Source: Desulfobacterales bacterium (GTDB lineage: Bacteria > Desulfobacterota > Desulfobacteria > Desulfobacterales > JAEINQ01). Taken from it: a stretch of 64,000 nucleotides of DNA. Shown piece after piece: positions 18,339 through 28,877 of the stretch (position 1 is its first letter; each line of letters begins with the position of its first letter). The notes under the pieces are model-generated. The model did no database searches. It was not told where the DNA came from and saw only the letters and a list, made by a program, of their open reading frames with translations. Position numbers and translations under genes: made by a program. Where the stretch lies: assembly GCA_016342285.1 (NCBI GenBank), contig JAEINQ010000006.1, forward strand, positions 62,001-126,000, read 5' to 3'.

Positions 18339-20819
18339 TCAAACCAGCGGCTTCACGCCCCAGATGTTCTCGGCATAGGTCATCACGGACCGGTCGCTGG
18401 AGAATTTGCCCATCCGGGCGGTATTGAGAATGGATCGCCGCGTCCATTCCTCGGAATCCGTATAGAGGCGGCTGACCGCTTCCTGAGCACTGACATAGGA
18501 CCGGTAATCGGCCAGGACCAGGTAATGATCGGAATACGCCCCCTGGTGGAGCAGGGTGTCGATGACCGGTCGGAAAAGCCCCGGCGCGCCCGGACAGAAA
18601 CGGTCGCCGGCAATGTCGTCAAGCACCCGGCGAAGCTCGGCGTCCGATTCGTAGTGGCTGGCCGGATCGTAGCCCTGGGTCCGCATAACCGAAACCTGGG
18701 CCGCGGTCAGCCCGAAGATGAAGATGTTTTCCGTGCCCACCTCTTCCATGATCTCGATATTGGCGCCATCCAGGGTGCCGATGGTCAGGGCGCCGTTCAA
18801 TGACATCTTCATGTTGCCGGTGCCCGATGCCTCCATGCCGGCGGTGGAGATCTGCTCGGAAAGGTCTGCGGCGGGCACGATCTTTTCGGCCTGGGAGACG
18901 CAGTAGTTGGGAAGAAAGGCCACCCGCAGACGCCCCTGCATATCCGGATCGGTGTTGACCACATCGGCCACGGCGTTGATGAGCTTGATGATCCGCTTGG
19001 CCTGGTGGTAGGCCGGTGCAGCCTTTCCGGCGAACAGGACGGTGCGCGGAACCGTGTGCGCCCCGGGGTCAGCCTTGATGCGATGCAAGAGGGTGATGAC
19101 GTGAAGGACGTTGAGAAGCTGTCGCTTGTATTCGTGGATGCGCTTGACCTGAACGTCAAAAAGGGTGTCCGGATTCACGCCGAGTCCGATTTTTCGAAGG
19201 ACATAGCGCGACAACCGCTTCTTGTTCTCCAGTTTGGTCTTTCGCCATGTCTCGCGGAACTGGGCGTCTTCGGCGTAGGGGACCAGTTCGGTGAGCCTGT
19301 CCAGATCGCAGATCCACTCGGACCCGATCACCGAGGTGATCAGTTTTTCCAGGGACGGGTTGGCCTGGCAGAGCCAGCGACGCGGCGTGACGCCGTTGGT
19401 GACGTTCTTGAAACGGCCGGGAAAGACCCGGTCAAAATCGGAAAAGAGTTCCTCCTTGAGTATCCGGGAATGCAGCTCGGCCACCCCATTGATGCTGTGG
19501 CTGCCCACGATGGCCAGGTGGGCCATGCGCACCCGGCGCTCCGACCCCTCGGCGATGATGGACAGGCGGCCCGGCAAATCCGGTTCTTCGGGAAAACGGA
19601 GACGGATCGAGTCGAGAAACCGTTGGTTGATCGCATAAATGATTTCCAGGTGCCGTGGCAGCAGGTGTCCCATGAGATCCACCGGCCAGGTCTCCAGGGC
19701 CTCGGGCATGACCGTGTGGTTGGTATAGGCAAATGTCCGCTCGCAAATGCCCCAGGCATCGTCCCACGCCAGGCGTTCTTCGTCCATCAGAAGGCGCATC
19801 AACTCGGCGATGGCAATGGCCGGATGGGTGTCGTTGAGCTGAATGGCCACGAAATCGGGAAAGTCGGCAAAGGACTGGCTCTGCTTTCGGTAGCGCCGCA
19901 GGATGTCTCGAAGGGTGGCGGCCACAAAAAAGTACTGCTGTTTGAGCCGAAGCTCCTTTCCGACGGAGACTTCGTCGTTGGGGTAGAGCACCTTGGAAAT
20001 GGTCTCCCCGCTCACCTTCGCCTCAATGGCGCCGATATAGTCTCCCTGGTTGAAATGGGTCAGGTTGAATTCCCGGCTCGACCGGGCCGACCAGAGCCGC
20101 ATGTTGGTGACATAGTCGTCTCCAAAGCCGGGAATGAGGATGTCGCAGGCCACGGCGATGACAATCTCTCCGTCGACCCATCGAAAACGCTGTTTTCCGC
20201 GGGCATCGGTGTATCCCTCGCTCCGACCGTAAAACCGGATCGGGGCCTCCATGGGTCGACGCTGGATCTCCCAGGGATTGCCGCGACGCATCCAGTTGTC
20301 GCACTGCTCGAGCTGGTAGCCGTTTTCCACCACCTGGTGAAAGATCCCGAAGTCATATCGGATGCCGTACCCGTAGCCGGGCAGGTTCCGGCAGGCCATG
20401 GAATCGAGATAACATGAGGCAAGCCGACCGAGGCCGCCGTTTCCCAGGCCGGCGTCCCATTCCTCTTCTTCCAGTTCGTCGAGGTCGAAGCCCATTTCCG
20501 CCAAGGTCCGACGCGTCTCCTCCAACAGGTCGAGGCTGATCAGGTAGTTTTTCAGGAACCTTCCCGGCAAAAACTCCATGGAGAGAAAATAGACCCGTTT
20601 AGACAGGGTATCGTAGAGGGAGCGCTGGGTGTTGATCCACCGTTCGATGAGCCTGTCGCGAATGCTGTAGGCAAGTCCCTGGAAACAAGAGAACCGGTCC
20701 GGCCGGTGGGGATCGTTTCCGAGGGTAAACTGGACATGCCGCAGGATATCCTCTTTCAGGCTCCGGGAAGAGGCATGAAAGGGGGAAGGGCCTCGCCGCG
20801 CTATCTCGTCCATGGCCAT
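18339..20819 (-). CDS. glgP: Glycogen/starch/alpha-glucan phosphorylase
   Basis: VYFLSMEFLPGRFLKNYLI, GNGGLGRLASCYLDSMA, EASGTGNMKMSLNGALTIGTLDGANIEI (PLP site). Confidence 0.95.
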   Translation of the reverse strand: MAMDEIARRGPSPFHASSRSLKEDILRHVQFTLGNDPHRPDRFSCFQGLAYSIRDRLIERWINTQRSLYDTLSKRVYFLSMEFLPGRFLKNYLISLDLLEETRRTLAEMGFDLDELEEEEWDAGLGNGGLGRLASCYLDSMACRNLPGYGYGIRYDFGIFHQVVENGYQLEQCDNWMRRGNPWEIQRRPMEAPIRFYGRSEGYTDARGKQRFRWVDGEIVIAVACDILIPGFGDDYVTNMRLWSARSSREFNLTHFNQGDYIGAIEAKVSGETISKVLYPNDEVSVGKELRLKQQYFFVAATLRDILRRYRKQSQSFADFPDFVAIQLNDTHPAIAIAELMRLLMDEERLAWDDAWGICERTFAYTNHTVMPEALETWPVDLMGHLLPRHLEIIYAINQRFLDSIRLRFPEEPDLPGRLSIIAEGSERRVRMAHLAIVGSHSINGVAELHSRILKEELFSDFDRVFPGRFKNVTNGVTPRRWLCQANPSLEKLITSVIGSEWICDLDRLTELVPYAEDAQFRETWRKTKLENKKRLSRYVLRKIGLGVNPDTLFDVQVKRIHEYKRQLLNVLHVITLLHRIKADPGAHTVPRTVLFAGKAAPAYHQAKRIIKLINAVADVVNTDPDMQGRLRVAFLPNYCVSQAEKIVPAADLSEQISTAGMEASGTGNMKMSLNGALTIGTLDGANIEIMEEVGTENIFIFGLTAAQVSVMRTQGYDPASHYESDAELRRVLDDIAGDRFCPGAPGLFRPVIDTLLHQGAYSDHYLVLADYRSYVSAQEAVSRLYTDSEEWTRRSILNTARMGKFSSDRSVMTYAENIWGVKPLV

Positions 20820-21254
20820 GCTCCTTGATAATGAACCGGTTTGGAAGATGGTTGCGGGCGATCCCGGACAGGCACGGGAGGCCCGCTGCTGGTTGGGTTC
20901 GCGTCACCGTTTCTGAAGAATGAACGCACCGGGAAACGGGTTAAAAGCCGTGCGTACCCGAATCGAAGGAGGCCGTCAAAGGGAATGGAGCGGATACGCA
21001 ATTCAAATCATACAGGATCGGGCCGCTCACCTCCAGCACAAAGTGCAAGGCCATGGCCTCAGGGGAGTGAGACGCGATGCCCGACCCGCGGGGCGGGTGC
21101 CTCCTGAAAGGGGCTGGGTTACCGACCCCATGTAAGTTTGGAGTGACTAAAGTGAGCTAAAGTGACTAAAGTTGAGGAGTCGCTATGCTCCACCATTTTT
21201 TTATTATCGGATTGGCGAATTGACGGATTGACGGACTTCCATTAATTCAACAAT

Positions 21255-22754
21255 TCACTTTCCGGTGCGGCCCAACCCTTTTCGAAAACGGTGCCAATCG
21301 TCTAGATCGGCAATTTTCCGGGAAAGATGGTAGCGACCGTCGGCAAAGGCGCCGTAATCGCCGCCGCCGGCCATGGCCGAAGCAAATCGGATGGTATTGG
21401 CATGAAACAGCCAGGTGTCCATCCACTGCCGTTCGATGGCCTCGTCAAAGGGGCTCTGCCCGGCTTCGTGCCCTTGGGCCAGGCCGTCTTTCCAGATCCG
21501 CCCCATCAGGTCCGTCGCCACCCGCACGGCGTCGTTGGTCTCGGCGATGACATGCTGGTATTTATCGAAATGTCCGCGCACCCAGGACCGATCGTGGCAA
21601 CCCAGGCAGACGGCCTGCATGGTCTTTCGCCGGACGGCCATCTCTTTTTCGGAAATCAGAAACGCATCGGCCGCCTTTCCTGTAAAATCCGTTGGCAGGG
21701 GTTGGCCGTCCCGGTTTCGAATCACCGTGGTATCCGGATTTTTCGGCTGGGGGTGGGCGTAGATCAATCCGAAAATACGCCATGCGAGCCGATCGGTCAT
21801 GGTGTGGGTCCGCCGGGCGATCACCTCGCCGTCGGTGTTGGTCAGCAGGCTGATGTGACAGGCCGCGCAGGTGGGAGCGGTGAAATCTTGGCCCACGGTC
21901 CAGGGAACGGCCTTAAAATTCCACGCTTTGCCCATGGCCGAAAAGAGGTTTCCATGCTTGCTGGCCGAATAGACCTTGAAGGCCGGCACATCCGGCCCCA
22001 CATGGCATTCCTTGCAGGTGTATGGCTTTCGGGCCATCTCCAGGCTGAAGGCGTGCCGGGTATGGCAGGCCGAGCAGGCCCCTGCGCTGCCGTCGGGGTT
22101 GACCCGCCCGACCCCCTGGTTGGGCCATCCGGAGAGCACGGGAAATTCCAGTTCACCGGCATCGGTATCACGCACCTCGGTGCCGGTGACCGAAACGATC
22201 GTGCCGTGGCAATAGATGCAGGCGTCGGCCCGGGTGGCATCGTCGGCGGGTTTAAATTCAAGCCTGTCCGCCTTGACCTCGGGCCGACCGATAATGTTGC
22301 GCTGAAGGTCCTGGTATAAGGCGTTGTCGATAAAATTCTTTCGGGCGTGGGCCATGATGTTGCCGGCAAACTCGGTCCGTTCCGTCGCGTGGCAGGTGGC
22401 GCAATCATCGGGGCTGACCACCACGTGGACCTCGGCCCCATTGTGCTCAAAGGTGTCGGCGTGGGTCTCGGCCCGGAGGGTATGGCACTCGGCACACCCG
22501 ACCGCCGTGGCACCAAGCCCCTCGGGCACATCGGTACTGGAGATCTTTTTGGCCAACCCTTTAACCGCCATGGCCTGGGCCGGCGTCACTTGGGCATGCC
22601 GGCTGGCCTGCCAGTCGGCGACGATGCCGGGATGAAACACCGCATGGCAGTCCAGGCATTCCTGGGTCGCATCGCTCACCGGCACTTCAGCCGCGACCGC
22701 CATGGCCCCAAAAAGAAACCACACCCCGATACAGACCCAACCCTTCTTAAACAT
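21255..22754 (-). CDS. Octaheme c-type cytochrome, hydroxylamine oxidoreductase (HAO)-like
   Basis: Signal peptide MFKKGWVCIGVWFLFGAMAVAA; eight CxxCH motifs (CLDCH, CAECH, CATCH, CIYCH, CSACH, CKECH, CAACH, CLGCH). Confidence 0.85.
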   Translation of the reverse strand: MFKKGWVCIGVWFLFGAMAVAAEVPVSDATQECLDCHAVFHPGIVADWQASRHAQVTPAQAMAVKGLAKKISSTDVPEGLGATAVGCAECHTLRAETHADTFEHNGAEVHVVVSPDDCATCHATERTEFAGNIMAHARKNFIDNALYQDLQRNIIGRPEVKADRLEFKPADDATRADACIYCHGTIVSVTGTEVRDTDAGELEFPVLSGWPNQGVGRVNPDGSAGACSACHTRHAFSLEMARKPYTCKECHVGPDVPAFKVYSASKHGNLFSAMGKAWNFKAVPWTVGQDFTAPTCAACHISLLTNTDGEVIARRTHTMTDRLAWRIFGLIYAHPQPKNPDTTVIRNRDGQPLPTDFTGKAADAFLISEKEMAVRRKTMQAVCLGCHDRSWVRGHFDKYQHVIAETNDAVRVATDLMGRIWKDGLAQGHEAGQSPFDEAIERQWMDTWLFHANTIRFASAMAGGGDYGAFADGRYHLSRKIADLDDWHRFRKGLGRTGK

Positions 22755-22874
22755 CGCCGTTCCTCCCGATTTCATCATCTCTGGTATATTTGACAACGCC
22801 ACGCGATGGTTTTACAGCCGCTCAAGTTTGACAGCTAAGTGCACGAGAACACAATTGCAATGACATATCAGTTT

Positions 22875-23114
22875 ATTAACCGCAGACACACGCTGACTTT
22901 TTGGCCCGGCCGACCTGGCCGGGCCAAAGAGGTAACCTTGTGGAACGAGCTCTGCGAAAAAAAACAATCTCTTGCTCAGGATCAACGGATCCATCAGCGA
23001 AACGATACGAATTTGTTGGCGGTTAGGTCAACCGCCAGCAAGTTTTCTTGCCTGCCGGCATCTTATGCGGCGAAGCCGGGTCTGCGACGGTCTGCGTCTA
23101 TCTGCGGTTGATAA
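22875..23114. repeat. Intergenic inverted-repeat element, same family as 13.9 kb
   Basis: Left arm ttaaccgcagacacacgctgac; right arm gtctgcgtctatctgcggttga near-complementary. Confidence 0.7.
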
Positions 23115-23156
23115 TAAAAAATGGTGACCCCTTTGGATGCCATGGTTTTGGGTTCT

Positions 23157-24698
23157 TCAGGAAATGGCGCACGCGTCGCCATCAAAGGCGGCAAACCGCT
23201 CCGGTCCGGCAGTAATCGGCCGCCCCATGGACCGCGCCATGTTGCGCAGCATGCCGCTGAAAATCCATTCATGAAAGGGAAAAAGCGCATACCAGTAGGC
23301 CAGGCCGGCCAGGCCCAGGGGAAGAAACCGGGCCAGCAGGGCCAGATCCACCCCCCCCTCCCCGGCCGGAGTGACACGAAATTCCATCAACGCCTCACCG
23401 GGCATGCGCATCTCGGCCAGCAACAGAAGACGGCGCCCGGGTTCGACCTCCAGGATCCGGTAAAAATCGAGGGCGTCGCCAGCCCGAAGGGTTCCGGTCT
23501 CTCGCCGCCCCCGCCCCAGACCGACCCCGCCCGCCAACCGGTCCGCCATGCCGCGCAGCCGCCACAGCCATTGGCCGAAATACCAGCCATTTTTTCCCCC
23601 GATGCGGCTCACGGCCTTCCAGGCCTCTTCCTGCGTCGTTTGTATGCGACACCGGTAGCCACAGGACAGAACCGTGCCGCCGGCATAGTCGGCATCGCCG
23701 CAGGCAGCCCATTCCGGCGGCGCCATGGCGCCGGCGTCGGACCAGCAGGTGTCGATGCGTTCCTGGGCCACCCTTTCCAGGGCCGTTCCGATGGCCTCCC
23801 GGCAGGGAGTGGGTCGTAAGGGAATCAGCTCCCGAATGCGGTGTTCCCGGCAGACGACCGGCACGGCCAGCCCTTCGGCCAGGGGCTGGGCCAAGGCGGC
23901 CGGAACCGGCGTGACCAGATGAATCCACTGGGCACTGAGTCTCGGGGTCAGTACCGGCACGGCAAGGATCAACCGCCTGGGCAGGCCGGCCGTCTCAGCA
24001 TAGATTTGAATCAGGTCACGGTAGGTGAGTACGTCGTCGCCGCCGATATCGAAGGTGTTGCCCACCGTAGCGGGATGGGTCAGACAGCCCGCGAGATAGT
24101 GCAGCACGTCCGCGATGGCGATGGGCTGGCAGGGGGTGTCGACCCAGCGCGGCGGGGTCATGACCGGAAGCCGCTCCACCAGGTATCGCAGCATCTCAAA
24201 ACTCGCGCTGCCCGAGCCTAGAATCATGGCAGCCCGAAGAATGGTAACCGGCACGGGGCCAGCCTTGAGAATCGCTTCGACCTCAAAACGCGATTTCAGG
24301 TGCCGGCTCAGTGCCCCGTCCGAAACCTCTCCCAACCCCCCCAGATAAATGATGCGCTCCAGGCCGGCGGCGGTCGCGGCGGCAGCCATCACCAAGGCGG
24401 CCCGGCGGTCGGCCTCGGCAAAGGCGCCCTTTCGCGCCGCCATGGAATGGACCAGATAAAAGGCCACGCGGCACCCTTTTGCTGCCGCAGCCATGGCTCC
24501 GGGGTCGAGGGCATCGGCACAAACCGTCTCCACCATCCGGTGCCTGGCCCAGGGACGGCAGTTGAGCTTCTCCAATGACCGTCCCGCGGCCCGGACCCGG
24601 TTTCCGGCCGCAAGCAGCCGGGGAACCAGCCGACCACCCACGTATCCGGTGGCGCCGGTCACCAGGATCGGTCTGGAAAGATCGGAAGGTTGCATCAT
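23157..24698 (-). CDS. NAD(P)H-binding SDR / DUF2867 domain protein (YbjT-like)
   Basis: ILVTGATGYVGGRLVPRLLAAGNRVRAAGRS; C-terminal W-rich ...KNGWYFGQWLWRLRGMADRLAGGVGLGRGRR. Confidence 0.85.
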   Translation of the reverse strand: MMQPSDLSRPILVTGATGYVGGRLVPRLLAAGNRVRAAGRSLEKLNCRPWARHRMVETVCADALDPGAMAAAAKGCRVAFYLVHSMAARKGAFAEADRRAALVMAAAATAAGLERIIYLGGLGEVSDGALSRHLKSRFEVEAILKAGPVPVTILRAAMILGSGSASFEMLRYLVERLPVMTPPRWVDTPCQPIAIADVLHYLAGCLTHPATVGNTFDIGGDDVLTYRDLIQIYAETAGLPRRLILAVPVLTPRLSAQWIHLVTPVPAALAQPLAEGLAVPVVCREHRIRELIPLRPTPCREAIGTALERVAQERIDTCWSDAGAMAPPEWAACGDADYAGGTVLSCGYRCRIQTTQEEAWKAVSRIGGKNGWYFGQWLWRLRGMADRLAGGVGLGRGRRETGTLRAGDALDFYRILEVEPGRRLLLLAEMRMPGEALMEFRVTPAGEGGVDLALLARFLPLGLAGLAYWYALFPFHEWIFSGMLRNMARSMGRPITAGPERFAAFDGDACAIS

Positions 24699-24777
24699 GA
24701 GCCCTTTTCTCGGAGAAGGGGATGCTCAGGGGCTGGGTTATCGCCCCCCATATCAATGTGGAGTGACTCTTGCCACG

Positions 24778-25473
24778 TTATTGCCTCAAGGCATGATTGA
24801 GAGCCGTCCCGGCATGAATGATGGCGGTATCCAATAAAGGGACCGAAGAATCTTCGGGCTTTACGAGCAAGGGTATTTCCGTGCAACCGAGAATCACCCC
24901 TTCAGCCCCAAGACGGATCAATTCACGGATCACCCGGATGTATTCAGCCCTGGAATCTTCCAGCAATCGACCCTGAACCAGTTCTTCAACGATAATATCA
25001 TGGATGATATCCTGATCTTCTGGGCACGGGACGATGGTATTGATGCCGTACGGTGCCATTTTTTCGTGATAGAAACCATCGCTCATCGTGAATCGCGTGC
25101 CCAGGAGCCCCAGGTTTTTCAGGCCCATTTCTCTGGCCTTTGCTGCCGTTGCGTCGATAATATGAAGAAGGGGAAGGTCAACGGCAGCGCTGACGGCATC
25201 AAATACTTTATGCATGGTATTGGTTGCAATCAGACCGAAATCCGCGCCGGCTTTCTCAAGACTTTTCGCTGAAGCGATAAGATCCCCGGCAACCCGATCC
25301 CATCGATTTTCGCCGCGCCATCGATGATAATTCTCCAGATTGACGCTGTAGATGATTATTTCAGGGTATCCGTAATCACCGTAGCGTTCGACATAGGTTC
25401 GCGTGATATGGAGATAATAGCTGACGGTCGACTCCGGGCTCAGCCCGCCGATGATCCCAATTTTCTTGTGCAT
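24778..25473 (-). CDS. Aspartate/glutamate racemase family protein
   Basis: KKIGIIGGLSPESTVSYY, FGLIATNTMHKVFD, GVILGCTEIPLLV. Confidence 0.9.
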   Translation of the reverse strand: MHKKIGIIGGLSPESTVSYYLHITRTYVERYGDYGYPEIIIYSVNLENYHRWRGENRWDRVAGDLIASAKSLEKAGADFGLIATNTMHKVFDAVSAAVDLPLLHIIDATAAKAREMGLKNLGLLGTRFTMSDGFYHEKMAPYGINTIVPCPEDQDIIHDIIVEELVQGRLLEDSRAEYIRVIRELIRLGAEGVILGCTEIPLLVKPEDSSVPLLDTAIIHAGTALNHALRQ

Positions 25474-25720
25474 GTGTTTGGCCCTTACATATCAGTGTGG
25501 CGTGCCTAAGGTGAACTAAACTTTAGTTCACTTTAGTCACGTCAACATCGGTGTCTCGGTATCGCCAACCGGCTCGGACCACACCCACAAAACGTGAGCG
25601 CTTAAATCAAATTGAATTTTTTCAGATTTGCCGTTGTCACGACGCCGGGAAAGAAGATCGAAAGATTCCTATGCTGGCCATAGGCAAAAGCGCCCACTGA
25701 AGAAAAGGCAAATCTGAAAA

Positions 25721-26413
25721 TCAGATGGCCTCTTCGCTGTCAAAATCGCGGCCGCTGGCGCCCGCCTGATCATAGGCGGCAATCCATTGCCGCACCCGAT
25801 CGACACCGTAGGTGGTTTCCCATGCGGCCAGGATCTCGGCCACCGGTACGTCGGCAAATGAGCCGTGCTGGGCAAGATATTCCATGAACGGCTTATCCTC
25901 GGTATTGAAGGCATGAAAGATCGAATCGGATCGTCCGTCGAACTCAAGGGGGGCAACGCCGAACCGGTCACAAAGTTCGATATTGAAGGCCGGGGTGGCC
26001 TTGACCCATTGGCCGTTGAGATAAAATTCGGTGAATCCGTGGTAGACGAAAAGATCGGAGCCCAGAAATTCGATGAGCTGGCGGGTAGCCAGGTGGTTGC
26101 GCACCGTGGCAAATCCGATCCGCGAGGCAATGCCGCCGGCCCGGCCCAGGGCGCATAGCAGGGAGGCCTTACTGACACAGTATCCCCTGCCCCGTTTCAG
26201 GACAACGCTCGCCCGGTAGTGTTCCGGCAGAAAAAAGGGAGAATAGGGGTCGTACCAGATGTCGTCACGCACGGCATAATACAGGGCAACGGCCCGGGCG
26301 ACCGGATCGTTGGCGACCCCATGGAGGCATTTTTCGGCAAAGGCGGCTACCCGTGGATGGTCACTGTCGAGAATAGGTGTGGGGGTGAAAAATTCGGAAT
26401 TGGGTTCAGCCAT
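25721..26413 (-). CDS. Transglutaminase-like domain protein
   Basis: GRGYCVSKASLLCALGRAGGIASRIGFATV (Cys region), VYHGFTEFYLNGQWVKATPAFN (His/Asp region). Confidence 0.85.
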   Translation of the reverse strand: MAEPNSEFFTPTPILDSDHPRVAAFAEKCLHGVANDPVARAVALYYAVRDDIWYDPYSPFFLPEHYRASVVLKRGRGYCVSKASLLCALGRAGGIASRIGFATVRNHLATRQLIEFLGSDLFVYHGFTEFYLNGQWVKATPAFNIELCDRFGVAPLEFDGRSDSIFHAFNTEDKPFMEYLAQHGSFADVPVAEILAAWETTYGVDRVRQWIAAYDQAGASGRDFDSEEAI

Positions 26414-26580
26414 GGGAATCCTTTAGAATGGTGTTAAGTTTTAAGTATTCGGTTTTAAGAAGCAGCCACACAGGGGCTTTTCTTAACACTTAAAACTTAA
26501 CACATAAAACTTAGCTACAACATATGGCACCATAAAAGCTCGGACATACCACATGTGGTAGGGATGGCCCCAATCCCCCA

Positions 26581-27492
26581 TCATAGGTCATAGGGCGTCA
26601 GGCTCTCGTATCCGCCCTCTGTCACCAGGATGGTCTGCTCGAACTGGGCCGACAGGGAGCCGTCCACGGTCACCGCGGTCCACTGGTTTTCCAGGATGCG
26701 TAGATGGCGCTTCCCCAGGTTGATCATGGGCTCGATGGTAAAGACCATGCCGGGAACCAGGGGAACCCCGTCCCCTTTACGGCCGTAGTGAAGAATTTGG
26801 GGCGCTTCGTGGAAATCGAAACCAACACCGTGGCCGACAAACTCTCGGACCACGGAGCATTGATTGGTTTCGGCATAGCGCTGAATGGCCCAACCGATAT
26901 CCCCCGTGGTATTTCCCGGTTTCACCATGTCCATACCCAGCCGGAGGCACTCCCTGGCAACGTCCACAATTTTTCGGGCATCGGGGCCCGGGGATCCCAT
27001 GAAAAAGGTTTTGTTGGCGTCGGCATAGTAACCGTCGAGAATTGGCGTCACATCCACGTTAACGATATCGCCTTCGGCGATGACACGGCCATCGGGAATA
27101 CCGTGGCAGATCTCTTCGTTGAGCGACACGCAGACGCTCTTGGGAAAGCCTCGATAGTTGAGCGGCGCCGGCACAGCCCCGTTACGAATGGTAAATTCGT
27201 GAACCAGGGCGTTGATCTCATCGGTGGTCATGCCGATCCGCAGGCGAGCCTCGACCATGTCCAGGGTCTCGACGGTGAGCCGCCCGGCCCGTCGAATCCC
27301 CTCGATATCCTTGGCGGCTTTTAGCCGGATATTGTATTTGCGGGCATATCGGGTCTTGAGGTCTTCAACGGCCCGCTCCGGGCTGCCGTAACAGCAGTGC
27401 TTGTATTTGCGCCCGCTCCCGCAAGGGCAGGGATCGTTTCGACCCGGCTTGTCTTTTCTGATTTTCATCGATTTCCTTTTGGGTTCATCCAC
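26581..27492 (-). CDS. map: Type I methionyl aminopeptidase with N-terminal SEC-C motif
   Basis: GRNDPCPCGSGRKYKHCC; NYRGFPKSVCVSLNEEICHGIPDG; FVGHGVGFDFHEAPQI. Confidence 0.95.
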   Translation of the reverse strand: MDEPKRKSMKIRKDKPGRNDPCPCGSGRKYKHCCYGSPERAVEDLKTRYARKYNIRLKAAKDIEGIRRAGRLTVETLDMVEARLRIGMTTDEINALVHEFTIRNGAVPAPLNYRGFPKSVCVSLNEEICHGIPDGRVIAEGDIVNVDVTPILDGYYADANKTFFMGSPGPDARKIVDVARECLRLGMDMVKPGNTTGDIGWAIQRYAETNQCSVVREFVGHGVGFDFHEAPQILHYGRKGDGVPLVPGMVFTIEPMINLGKRHLRILENQWTAVTVDGSLSAQFEQTILVTEGGYESLTPYDL

Positions 27493-27571
27493 CTAAACTG
27501 AGCGCTCAACTCAGGATCCAATATCAGGACCCGCAAAAAGCCCGCCGCGCCTGAGGATTCCCCGCAGGCGC

Positions 27572-27756
27572 CAGCATTGTAAAGAATCCACGCCCAGAGG
27601 ACGTGGCCTTGGGCTGCCCCTGAAAGGAGCTGGGATACTGGCCCCAGATAAGTGTAAAGTGACTAAAGTGAGTCCCGCCAAGGCGGCCTCGGCATAGCCA
27701 ATTGACTCTGACCATGCCCTGAGGGCATGGATTCCCGGAACGAATTAAAAGCGCCC
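27572..27756 (+). repeat. Dispersed intergenic repeat (short copy of the 40.65/46.94 kb family)
   Basis: gtaaagaatccacgcccagaggacgtggcc... catagccaattgactctgaccatgccctgagggcatggattcc. Confidence 0.7.
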
Positions 27757-27819
27757 AAAATTTAACAGATTTGGCTTTGGTGTCAAGGTGAAAGCACCGC
27801 CGACCGCCTGCGCTGGCTG

Positions 27820-28758
27820 TCATGGCGACGCATCCTGCCGACGCGCGCTTCGGCCTGGAAAGGCAAAAGCGCCGACATTGGTCAAATAAACACCGCTGCC
27901 CACCAGCACCGCACCCATTAAGAGCGACCAGGTAATCGGTTCATCAAGAAGCCCGTAGGCAAGCAAAATGGCGCTCACCGGGACGAAATTGATGAACAGG
28001 CTCGACTTCATGGGACCGATGCGCTGAATGCCCTGGTAATACCAGACAAAACCGAGCACGGTGCCGAAAAACCCGAGATAGAACAAACTGATCCAGTCCT
28101 TGAGGCTGTAATACCACGCGTCATGAAACAGCCCTTCGGCACAGGCGGGAAAAAAAAGAAGCGCCCCGCCGATCATGGACGAATAGCAGACCGCCGACAG
28201 GGCCGAGAGCCGGTTCATGACGGTCTTTCCCAGAAGCGAATAGGCCACCCAACTGGCCACGCACCCGAAAATGAACAGCTCGCCCGAGCCCAGGCTGCCG
28301 TCGAGCAGGGCTGACAGCCGCCCCCGGGTGATGACGACAATGGCGCCTGAAACCGATACCAGAATACCGCTGATCCGGACGGCGTTGAGCTTCTCCTTGA
28401 AAAGAAGGGCCGAGAGCAGGCTGATGAAAATAGGATTGCAGGCGATGATCAGGGACGCCCGGCCGGCTTCGATGAGATGAAGCCCCTTGAAAAAAAAGAC
28501 GTTGTAGGCAAAAACGCCGGTCAGCCCCAGGGCGACCACCGGCAGGATCTGGCCCCGGCCCAGCCGTGGCAGCCGCCCTTCCATTCGGCGAACAAAGACC
28601 AAAAGAAAGATCGAGGCCACCGTAAAACGCAAAAAGGCGGCCGAATAGGGCCCCACGTCTCCGGCGATGGTCCGGCCGGCAATGAAGGTGCCGCCCCAAA
28701 AGATGGCGGTCAGCAGCAGTTTGAGATAAACCATGATCCCCTTGCCGAAGGGCGGCAC
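27820..28758 (-). CDS. EamA/DMT family transporter
   Basis: Ten hydrophobic segments; FWGGTFIAGRTIAGDVGPYSAAFLRF and second EamA repeat SWVAYSLLGKTVMNRLS. Confidence 0.85.
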   Translation of the reverse strand: MPPFGKGIMVYLKLLLTAIFWGGTFIAGRTIAGDVGPYSAAFLRFTVASIFLLVFVRRMEGRLPRLGRGQILPVVALGLTGVFAYNVFFFKGLHLIEAGRASLIIACNPIFISLLSALLFKEKLNAVRISGILVSVSGAIVVITRGRLSALLDGSLGSGELFIFGCVASWVAYSLLGKTVMNRLSALSAVCYSSMIGGALLFFPACAEGLFHDAWYYSLKDWISLFYLGFFGTVLGFVWYYQGIQRIGPMKSSLFINFVPVSAILLAYGLLDEPITWSLLMGAVLVGSGVYLTNVGAFAFPGRSARRQDASP

Positions 28759-28877
28759 CTATATTAATATGGCGCTTTCACACGTCACCGGTGCCAGGGG
28801 CACTCCCGGTGCCGGTGCCGAAACAGCCCTGGCCTTTAACATGCCCTGAAGGGGTTTGTCCACGTGGAACGGTTGCG

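Noticed and set aside
19005-20417. 470-aa plus-strand ORF opposite glgP
   Set aside because: Antisense ORF with His/Gly/Val-rich composition typical of a shadow frame; glgP is unambiguous
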